From: Nitrospira sp.
GTDB lineage: Bacteria; Nitrospirota; Nitrospiria; Nitrospirales; Nitrospiraceae
Length of the DNA: 7,115 nucleotides
Assembly: GCA_012032965.1 (NCBI GenBank)
Contig: JAAUPT010000087.1
Location: forward strand, 1 to 7,115
Direction: 5' to 3'
The notes below the pieces were generated by a model that saw only the letters and a program-made list of their open reading frames with translations, was not told where the DNA came from and did no database searches. A program made the translations under genes and the position numbers. Shown here in pieces: positions 1-5,978 of this stretch; positions within the stretch are counted from its first letter, which is position 1; every line of letters begins with the position of its first letter.

Positions 1-543
1 GAGATTATTCGCAATCTCCTTGTTGGTTTTCCCATCCGCAACCAATCGTAACACGGTAATTTCTCGTTCGGTCAAATCATGTTCGGCCCACGCCGACTTC
101 TTCCCTTTCTTTTGTGCCATCAGCGAGAATTCGGCCAAAATTTTACTGGCGACGGAGGGATGAATCAGTGATTCACCGCGATAGATCGCCCGAATGGCCG
201 CAACGATCTGAGACGATTCGGAATCTTTCAATAAGTATCCCGTAGCTCCCGCGCGCACGAGGTCAAAGATGTATTGTTGCTCCTCGTACATCGTTAACGC
301 GACGATGCCGATGTGCGGAAACTCGCGCTTGATTTGTCGCGTGGCCTCGACCCCGCCCATTCTCGGCATGCTCACATCCATCAGAATCACATCTGGAAGC
401 AGCGTACGGGCTTTCTCGACGGCCTCGACTCCATCCTGAGCCTCGCCGATGACGTGAACGTCCTCTTTGGTTTTGAGAATGGCCGCCAATCCTTCTCGGA
501 CCACCCGATGGTCGTCGGCGATCAGGACTTTAATCTTCTCCAT
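1..543 (-). CDS. NarL/FixJ-family response regulator (3' end cut by window edge)
   Basis: This is a cytoplasmic DNA-binding response regulator, almost certainly the partner of the histidine kinase encoded just upstream. I translated 181 codons from ATG at 543; the frame is still open at base 1, so the C-terminus is missing. The receiver domain (about residues 4-120) has the acidic pair D10-D11, phosphoacceptor D56 in the context LMDVSMP, T84 and K106 in YLLKD. A linker rich in Lys (about 140-152) leads to a LuxR-type helix-turn-helix that starts at LTEREITVLRLVADG (157-171) and continues into NKEIANNL, where the window ends. The start is fixed by a strong Shine-Dalgarno (AAGGAGGAG, 551-559) located inside the end of the kinase gene. 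The start overlaps the kinase stop by 14 nt, which suggests translational coupling. Phosphorylation of D56 would be expected to activate DNA binding. Target genes cannot be read from the window. Confidence 0.93.
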   Translation of the reverse strand, partial: MEKIKVLIADDHRVVREGLAAILKTKEDVHVIGEAQDGVEAVEKARTLLPDVILMDVSMPRMGGVEATRQIKREFPHIGIVALTMYEEQQYIFDLVRAGATGYLLKDSESSQIVAAIRAIYRGESLIHPSVASKILAEFSLMAQKKGKKSAWAEHDLTEREITVLRLVADGKTNKEIANNL

Positions 544-1633
544 TGCCTATCTCCTCCTTATTGCCCAACGGCACTTCAACGATGAGTTTGGTACCTTTCC
601 CCGGCTTGGATTCCACGCGGCCTTCCCCACCGACTAATCGTGCTCGCTCCAAGATACCCTTGATCCCAAAATGGTCCCATTTTTCGGGGTCGCGTAGCAC
701 TGCCTCCAGGTCAAAACCGACCCCATTGTCGGTAATGGTGACTCGTAACATGTCCACCCCGATGTCCAGCTTGATTGATACTCGGTCGGCTTTGGCATGT
801 TTTTCGACGTTGCTCAGAGCTTCCTGGATGATTCGGAAGAGAAAGATCTTGGTTCGCGGGAAAAGAGTCTGCTCATCCCCTGTCACGGTAAATTTTGTGG
901 CAATGTGCGTCTGAGTCTGGTACGACGCAAAATAATTCGTAAGGCCGGGAATGAGATCCATTTTTTCGTAGTGCAGCGGGCGAAGGTTAAAGATCACTTG
1001 ACGGGCTTCCTGAATGGCCAGCTTGAGTTGGGCCTTGCTCTCCTTGATGGTGGCCAAACTCGCGCGCGGGTTCTTCCGGATCAGCTGCTGGCAGAGATCC
1101 AGCTTGAAGTTCACACCCGCCAATATCTGCACGAACCCGTCGTGGATCTCGCAGGCGATTCTGGTCCGTTCGTCCGTCACGGCTGCGCCCGTCTCTTTCA
1201 CATAGAGTCGATAGAGAGACTGATATTTGTTCAACGTCTTCTCGATCTCCGCCGTCGCGCGAATACGAGCTTCAATCAATTCCCACATGAATTTCGCGCT
1301 GGCGCCGCCGATGATGGTCACCCCCATACGGTGGAAATCTTGGAGAAACTGCCAGACTTCCGCATCACCAGACACATCGATGATCAAATCGACACGCTCC
1401 ATCGTCAACAACTGCCGATAGTCGTGGGTAATCGGAATTTTCAATTGTTTGGCTAAATCCAACCCGGGCGCCCCCGGATTGATCTCCGCCACACCGACGA
1501 TCTGAACAAGAGGATCGTTCGCAAAAATCTCCATCAGCGCCGTGCCACCTCGACCGGCGCCGATAATGGCGACGCTCGTCGCCACGGGAGTCGGCGTGTT
1601 TCGTCGCCCGCGCTGAGAGAGTGGTTTGATCAT
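530..1633 (-). CDS. Soluble histidine kinase with N-terminal Rossmann-type NAD(P)/CoA-binding-like domain
   Basis: This 367-residue sensor kinase is of the NarX/DegS type (HisKA_3 plus HATPase_c). Residues about 19-118 look like a Rossmann fold: a beta strand VAIIGAGRGG (21-30) carrying GxGxxG (G25, G27, G30), a second strand ending in an acidic residue (IVGVAEI, E50), then VDLIIDVSG (81-89) and VTIIGG (105-110), as in Gfo/Idh-type or homoserine-dehydrogenase-type nucleotide-binding domains. A helical, probably coiled-coil linker (about 117-150) leads to the dimerisation and phosphorylation helix with H164 in EIHDG. The ATPase domain shows the N box (EALSN, N275), DNGVGF (302-307) and a glycine-rich HFGIKG (321-326). 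I see no signal peptide and no transmembrane segment, so it should act in the cytosol. The ATG at 1633 follows GAGGGAAGG as ribosome binding site. The gene overlaps the response regulator gene by 14 nt and starts 110 nt after nrdR. The kinase assignment is firm; the ligand (NAD(H), NADP(H), CoA or none) is inference. Confidence 0.92.
   Translation of the reverse strand: MIKPLSQRGRRNTPTPVATSVAIIGAGRGGTALMEIFANDPLVQIVGVAEINPGAPGLDLAKQLKIPITHDYRQLLTMERVDLIIDVSGDAEVWQFLQDFHRMGVTIIGGASAKFMWELIEARIRATAEIEKTLNKYQSLYRLYVKETGAAVTDERTRIACEIHDGFVQILAGVNFKLDLCQQLIRKNPRASLATIKESKAQLKLAIQEARQVIFNLRPLHYEKMDLIPGLTNYFASYQTQTHIATKFTVTGDEQTLFPRTKIFLFRIIQEALSNVEKHAKADRVSIKLDIGVDMLRVTITDNGVGFDLEAVLRDPEKWDHFGIKGILERARLVGGEGRVESKPGKGTKLIVEVPLGNKEEIGNGED
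551..559 (-). promoter_or_regulatory. Strong Shine-Dalgarno of the response regulator gene
   Basis: AAGGAGGAG on the minus strand lies 7 nt upstream of ATG 543. It sits within the last codons of the histidine kinase gene, which ends at 530. This decides the start of the regulator gene and supports coupled translation of the two. Confidence 0.85.
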
Positions 1634-1743
1634 CGGATTGAACCTTCCCTCGCTCAGTTCATCAACTACCTGAACAGCAGGACGTTGGAAGAGAATAGTG
1701 CGAACGAAGCGGGGGAAGACCTGAGAACAGTGCGGGTCTGAAG

Positions 1744-2208
1744 TTAACGTTCGCGTCCTTGCTGAGCCAACGTCTTCAACTCGTCCATGAATTGCTCGAT
1801 GTCCTTGAACTCTCGATAGACGGATGCAAACCGGACATATGCGACTTGGTCCAGTTGATGCAACTCTCGCATGACTTCCTCTCCCACCACCCGGCTTTCG
1901 ATCTCCGTTTCGCCCATTTCCTGAATCCGCTTCTCGATCCGGTCGGTCACGGCTTCAATCGTTCCGGTACTGATGGGTCGCTTTTCACAGGCTTTTTTCA
2001 TCCCGAGAAGAATTTTGGTGCGGTCGAAGGACTCCCGGCGACCATCCTTCTTCACCACGACCGGCAAGATTTCTTCAACTCGCTCGTAAGTGGTATAGCG
2101 ACGCTTGCAACTCAAGCATTCACGGCGTCGACGAATGACCTCGCCTTCCTTGGCCATGCGAGAATCGACCACCTTGTCTTCGAGTTCATCGCAGAAGGGA
2201 CATTTCAC
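1744..2208 (-). CDS. nrdR: Transcriptional repressor NrdR
   Basis: NrdR is the ATP/dATP-responsive repressor of ribonucleotide reductase operons. The 154-residue product has the usual family length and is complete. The N-terminal zinc ribbon uses C3, C6 (KCPFC), C31 and C34 (CLSC), with the basic stretch IRRRRE and the motif RRYTTYER (36-43) typical of the family. An ATP-cone domain follows (about 49-139), including [16 protein letters not shown], which starts at residue 51. The start is GTG at 2208, since MKCPFC is the canonical NrdR N-terminus; only a weak Shine-Dalgarno (GAGAG or AGG) precedes it. It lies 35 nt after the glyA stop, and the pairing glyA-nrdR is common in bacteria, so the two are probably cotranscribed. 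I found no NrdR-box-like palindrome in this window, so its targets lie elsewhere. Confidence 0.97.
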   Translation of the reverse strand: MKCPFCDELEDKVVDSRMAKEGEVIRRRRECLSCKRRYTTYERVEEILPVVVKKDGRRESFDRTKILLGMKKACEKRPISTGTIEAVTDRIEKRIQEMGETEIESRVVGEEVMRELHQLDQVAYVRFASVYREFKDIEQFMDELKTLAQQGRER

Positions 2209-2243
2209 TGGAGGCGACCTACTCTCTCGCTATCGGCCGACTG

Positions 2244-3510
2244 CTAGTAGGGATGAAAGATCGGGAACCGAGCACACAACGCCTTCGCTTCCTTACGAAC
2301 TTCTTCAAGCACGTCTGCTTCCTGCCGATGCTGGAGAACACGGTCAACTAAGCCAACGATTTGTTTCATCTCAGGTTCGCGCATCCCGCGCGTGGATACG
2401 ATCGGCGACCCCAGCCGGATGCCGCTGGCGACGGCTGGTGGCTTTTCGTCGTAGGGTACGGCGTTCTTATTGACGATAATCCCGGCCACATCAAGCGCCG
2501 CATCGGCCTCTTTCCCCGTAATCCCTTTGTTTGCGAGATTCAGGAGCATTAAGTGCGTGTCCGTTCCGCCTGAGACGATTTTGTAGCCACGCGCGACGAA
2601 CTCCTGGGCCAGTGCTTTTGCATTGGTCAGGACTTGTTGCTGATAGCGCTTGAACGACGGAGACAAGGCCTCCTTGAAGGCCACCGCTTTGGCAGCGATC
2701 ACATGCATCAGCGGTCCGCCCTGCAGACCGGGAAATACTAGCTTGTCGACTCCCTTCGCATGCTCGGCTTTACACATCGTGACGCCGCCACGCGGACCGC
2801 GCAGCGTCTTATGGGTCGTGGTCGTCACGAAGTCGGCGTAGGGAACGGGATTCGGATGAAGCCCGGCTGCAATAAGCCCGGCAATGTGGGCCATATCCAC
2901 TAGTAGATAGGCTCCGACCGACTTGGCAATCTGTTGGAATCGTGGGAAGTCCAGCACGCGGGCATAGGCGCTGGCACCGACGACGATCATGCGCGGACGG
3001 CATTCTTCCGCAACTTTTTGGACGGCATCGTAGTCGATAGTTTCGGTCTGACGATCCACGCCGTACGAGAAGACGCGGAACAAGATCCCAGAGAAGTTCA
3101 CCTTGCTTCCATGCGTGAGATGCCCACCCTGGGCCAAGTCCATTCCAAGAATGGTATCACCCGCCTTGAGAACCGAGAGATAGGCCGCCATGTTAGCCTG
3201 CGAGCCTGAATGGGGCTGCACATTGACGTGTTCGGCGCCGAAGATCTCCTTGCAGCGCTGAATCGCTAAGTCTTCGACGGCATCAGCATGCTGGCACCCA
3301 CCATAGTAGCGCTTGCCGGGATACCCTTCCGCATACTTGTTGGTGAGCAAAGAGCCTTGCGCCGCTAAGACCGCGGGGCTCGCAAAATTTTCCGACGCGA
3401 TCAACAGCAATTTTTTCACGTTGCCGGATTTCTTCCGCCTCAATCGCGGCACAGACATCGGAATCTGCCGCCTTCAGGGCGTCCCAGGAACCGATTGCAT
3501 AGCTGTTCAT
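2244..3510 (-). CDS. glyA: Serine hydroxymethyltransferase, interrupted by one apparent +1 frameshift
   Basis: GlyA interconverts serine and glycine using PLP and tetrahydrofolate, supplying 5,10-methylene-THF. The N-terminal 33 codons (from ATG 3510, starting [16 protein letters not shown]) and the remainder lie in different frames. The break is at the A6 run on the minus strand (3411-3416). Reading five A instead of six gives the continuous family sequence [17 protein letters not shown]. The corrected protein is 421 residues, normal for the family. Visible landmarks after correction are [13 protein letters not shown], the PLP-binding D205 and H208 (VDMAHIAG), and the Schiff-base lysine K234 in [14 protein letters not shown]. 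As written, only a 404-codon frame starting at 3458 with a foreign N-terminus could be translated. GTG at 3519 is an alternative start; GGTGG upstream favours ATG 3510. It lies close behind rplI, probably in one transcript with nrdR. Because glyA is normally important for growth and all else is conserved, I favour a sequence error over a pseudogene. Confidence 0.93.
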
Positions 3511-3530
3511 CGTGTCCACCGTCGAATACC

Positions 3531-3998
3531 CTACGCTGATGGCTCTTCCGTTTCTTGCTTCTTCACCACGTGGACCTTCACCGTGGCCACCACATCCCTG
3601 GGCATCTTGATGGGCACCACCACCGTGCCAAGTTCCTTGATCGGTTGTGCCAACTGGATCTTTCGCCGATCCACGGTAACGCCCTGTGCCGCGAGTCCTT
3701 CGGCAATGTCCTTGGTGGTGACGGAGCCGAACAGTTTGTCGTCTTTGCCCGCTTGCATCTCGATCGTCAGCGCCACCGCCGACACCTTCTTCGCATGTGT
3801 CTCAATTTCCAGTTGTTCCTTCTTGGCTTTCTCGGCTGCCACTCGCTTGACATGCTCGAACGCCTTGATGCTCCGACCGTCCGCTTCCACAGCTTTGCGC
3901 CTCGGCAACAGATAGTTTCGTGCAAACCCATCGGCGACATTGATAAGATCGCCAAGATGCCCGACCCCTTCCAGGGTCTCTTGAAGAATGACTTTCAT
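3531..3998 (-). CDS. rplI: 50S ribosomal protein L9
   Basis: L9 binds 23S rRNA near the base of the L1 stalk of the large ribosomal subunit. The 155-residue product starts MKVILQETLEGVGHLGDLI and contains the L9 signature region VADGFARNYLLPRRKA (21-36). A long charged connecting helix follows (about 40-75, rich in Lys, Glu and Ala), then the C-terminal domain with KLFGSVTTKDIAEGL and the end VKVHVVKK. The length is close to the usual 148-150, with a short acidic extra tail (QETEEPSA). The start ATG at 3998 has a good Shine-Dalgarno (AAGGAG). The gene is first in a likely rplI-glyA-nrdR transcript driven by the promoter at 4030-4058. The rpsF and rpsR genes that often flank rplI are not next to it here. 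Confidence 0.98.
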   Translation of the reverse strand: MKVILQETLEGVGHLGDLINVADGFARNYLLPRRKAVEADGRSIKAFEHVKRVAAEKAKKEQLEIETHAKKVSAVALTIEMQAGKDDKLFGSVTTKDIAEGLAAQGVTVDRRKIQLAQPIKELGTVVVPIKMPRDVVATVKVHVVKKQETEEPSA

Positions 3999-4029
3999 AC
4001 CCCTACTCCTTCACATGATAAAGTGCTCG

Positions 4030-4058
4030 AGGATACTGACCTGACTGCGAAATGTCAA
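4030..4058 (-). promoter_or_regulatory. Sigma70-type promoter for rplI-glyA-nrdR
   Basis: On the minus strand a perfect -35 TTGACA (4058-4053) is followed after exactly 17 nt by TATCCT (4035-4030), which matches TATAAT at four of six positions. Transcription would begin near 4023, leaving a leader of about 25 nt before the rplI Shine-Dalgarno and ATG at 3998. A second -10-like TATCAT occurs further downstream but has no matching -35. The site sits in the 108-nt gap between the exported-protein gene and rplI, as expected for a new transcription unit. Confidence 0.7.
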
Positions 4059-4106
4059 TTCTGAGGCAAGCCGCGAAGGTTACTCGTGGATCACGCGGAG
4101 CGCTGG

Positions 4107-4568
4107 TTAGAACCGCCCCAGGGCTTTCTTGGCCAAAGTCTTCAGCTTCTCTTCGTCGCCGGCGGTTTCTTTGAGAGCGAGCTTGACGGTGATGTTCCCT
4201 TTCTTAATGTACAAATCCACGTAGTCCAGGCCGAAGGCGCCCCGATCCATCAGCGCCTCGTTGCCGAGACCTTTGACTGCCACCGATTTCTTGGCGATCT
4301 TCCTGGCACGGTCGATTGCGTCGGCGGGAAACACCCAGATCTCCATGGCATCGTTACCGCTGGCGAACTCATAATTGCACCAGGCGGCCTGGCCTTCCTT
4401 GCTTGCCTCCGGCTGCCCCTTCAGCTTGCCGATAACCTGCTCGACCTCGGCCGTCGTTACGAGCGAGCAGGGCGCGGGATCAGCCGCAAACGTTGTCGCG
4501 CTGCATGCAGCCCCTGCCGTCAAGATTGTTGCGCAGAGGGCATATCTGAGGTGCTTCCATGATTCCAT
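4107..4568 (-). CDS. Small exported protein with paired cysteines, function unknown
   Basis: The 153-residue product begins with a signal peptide: charged MESWKHLR, a hydrophobic core YALCATILTAGAACSA and a likely signal peptidase I site after TTFA or TTFAA (about residues 28-29). A lipobox reading around C22 (AGAAC) is poor. The mature part has only two cysteines, C34 in PCSLVTTAEVEQVIG and C64 in AAWCNYEF, which could form a disulfide outside the cytoplasm. A later stretch, VKGLGNEALMDRG then DLYIKKGNITVKL, recalls the layout of DUF3558-like secreted proteins (C-x-L-x-T-x-x-E-V, then C-x-[WY], then GLG-x-A). This is a weak resemblance, not an assignment. The start is ATG 4568, five nt after AGGAG; GTG at 4583 is in frame but lacks a ribosome site and would spoil the signal peptide. 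It lies downstream of kbl and upstream of the rplI promoter. I do not recognise a function. Confidence 0.85.
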   Translation of the reverse strand: MESWKHLRYALCATILTAGAACSATTFAADPAPCSLVTTAEVEQVIGKLKGQPEASKEGQAAWCNYEFASGNDAMEIWVFPADAIDRARKIAKKSVAVKGLGNEALMDRGAFGLDYVDLYIKKGNITVKLALKETAGDEEKLKTLAKKALGRF

Positions 4569-4615
4569 GCGTTCTCCTGTCACGGTTTCTCCCCCATTAA
4601 CTCAGCCGATCATTT

Positions 4616-4631
4616 GACGCACGATCGCGTC
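4616..4631. promoter_or_regulatory. Inverted repeat GACGC-N6-GCGTC upstream of exported-protein gene
   Basis: Two perfect 5-nt arms separated by 6 nt lie about 48 nt upstream of ATG 4568. Together with the palindrome at 4646-4658 it is the only symmetric structure I see in the leader of this gene. It could be an operator, a small RNA hairpin or chance. Confidence 0.2.
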
Positions 4632-4645
4632 GTGGGAGGAAAGGT

Positions 4646-4658
4646 GACAGTAACTGTC
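4646..4658. promoter_or_regulatory. Perfect 13-bp palindrome GACAGTAACTGTC, possible operator
   Basis: Six-nt arms around a single central A lie 78 nt upstream of the exported-protein start, in a locally AT-rich patch (TTGATTTTTAAGACAG on the minus strand). It is a plausible dimer-binding site. As RNA it would make only a five-pair hairpin with no U-tract, so a terminator is unlikely. I cannot name a regulator. Confidence 0.3.
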
Positions 4659-4722
4659 TTAAAAATCAAGCATGGTGAACCCCTCTTTACACGTTGGCTC
4701 GCCGTGAGAAACTGTTGGAACG

Positions 4723-4741
4723 CGCGACCAGAATGGTCACG
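4723..4741 (-). terminator. Hairpin at the kbl stop codon, weak terminator candidate
   Basis: The minus-strand RNA CGUGACCA-UUC-UGGUCGCG forms an eight-pair stem (one U-G pair) with a three-nt loop, and it includes the kbl stop codon UGA. No U-rich tract follows (CGUUCCAAC), so it is not a canonical intrinsic terminator. It may still act in 3'-end protection or partial termination before the next gene. Confidence 0.25.
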
Positions 4742-5929
4742 GAATGACACCGAGAGCTCGTCCGACTTTCGCAAACGCGTCCACGGCTTGTTGCAGTTGA
4801 GCCCTGGTATGAGCCGCCGACATTTGAGTCCTGATTCTGGCTTGCCCTTGCGGAACCACCGGATAACTGAACCCGACCACGTACACCCCTTCTTTCAGTA
4901 AGGCCCCCGCCATTGACGTCGCAAGCGCAGCATCACCTAACATCACCGGAATGATCGGGTGCTCGCCCGAAACGAGCCGGAAGCCAAGAGCAGTCAGCTC
5001 TCTTCTGAAGTACACGGGCGTTAGCCCGAAGCTGCTCTCTCAAATGATCGCCCTGCTTCACGAGGTCGAGTGCACACAACGCCCCAGCCGCAACAGGAGG
5101 AGGAAGCGCGTTCGAAAACAGGTAGGGCCTCGATCGTTGACGCAGCAGCTCAACGACCTCCGCCTTGCCCGATGTAAATCCGCCGGTCGCACCACCGAGC
5201 GTTTTCCCCAGTGTGCTTGTGACAACATCAATACGATCGGCTACCCCCAAAATGAGCCGGTGTACCTCTCCCCGCTGGACCAAGAACTCCAGTGGCATGG
5301 CTGTCATCAACCACCACCGCCGCGTCGTACCGTTCCGCCAACTCCACAATCCGGTCGAGTTTGGCCAGATCGCCATCCATCGAAAACACCCCATCCGTGA
5401 CAATCAGGCGCAGGCGGCACCCACTCGCTTCCCGGAGCCGCGCTTCGAGGTCATCCATGTTGGAATGAGCGTACCGGAATCGCTTGGCCTTACACAGTCT
5501 GATGCCGTCGATCAGGCTGGCATGGTTCAACGCATCGCTGATGACGGCATCACGCTCGTCCAACAACACCTCGAACAATCCACCATTCGCATCGAAGCAG
5601 GAACTGTACAAGACCGTGTCATCAGTACCGAGAAACTGACTGACGGCCTGTTCCAGCTGTGTATGCAGATCCTGCGTGCCGCAAATAAACCGCACCGAGG
5701 CCATCCCATAGCCGTGTGTGTCCAACCCCTTTTTGGCAGCCTGCACAATGGATGGATGATTCGCGAGACCCAAATAATTGTTGGCGCAGAGATTGAGAAC
5801 CTGACCTTGCGTCACGCGGATCTCGGCCCCTTGTGGACCTAGAATACGGCGCTCGGATTTGTAGAGGCCTTGGACGTGGATCTCGGCAAGCTGGGCTTCG
5901 AGAGCTTTCTTGAAAGACGAATAGGCCAT
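4737..5929 (-). pseudogene. kbl: 2-amino-3-ketobutyrate CoA ligase (glycine C-acetyltransferase), split by two apparent +1 frameshifts
   Basis: Kbl is a PLP enzyme converting 2-amino-3-ketobutyrate and CoA to glycine and acetyl-CoA, the step after Tdh. Three consecutive frames together give the whole protein. Residues 1-228 run from ATG 5929 ([14 protein letters not shown]) through [35 protein letters not shown] and [13 protein letters not shown]. The second frame begins [18 protein letters not shown], with the PLP lysine near K242, and includes LRQRSRPYLFSNALPP. The third carries [21 protein letters not shown] and [13 protein letters not shown] to the end GVIP. The first break is at a C5 run on the plus strand (5244-5248); four bases restore the frame. 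The second is within about 5000-5016. The corrected length is 396 residues, against 398 in E. coli. The gene starts 49 nt after the tdh stop and has no clear Shine-Dalgarno, so it probably relies on the tdh transcript. It is either a sequence with errors or a very recent pseudogene; I favour errors because the conserved motifs are intact. Confidence 0.93.
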
Positions 5930-5978
5930 GGATGGATAGATAGGACTGAGAGAGAAGGACCGTCCTCATACCTCAGCG

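Noticed and set aside
1634..1743. Promoter for the histidine kinase gene (TTGATG-17-TTCAAT)
   Set aside because: Each box matches only four of six positions, and it would place the transcription start at the ATG, on top of a usable ribosome site.
3405..3422. Programmed +1 frameshifting or transcriptional slippage in glyA
   Set aside because: There is no recognisable shift signal, a run of six A is short for efficient slippage, and glyA is not known for such regulation. A one-base error explains it better.
4050..4106. Terminator between the exported-protein gene and rplI (arms CCGCG and CGCGG, or CGTG-ATC-CACG)
   Set aside because: The stems are only four or five pairs, one loop is long, and no U-tract follows either.
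4569..4583. GTG 4583 as start of the exported-protein gene
   Set aside because: The AGGAG site lies between it and ATG 4568, and the extra residues would precede the signal peptide without benefit.
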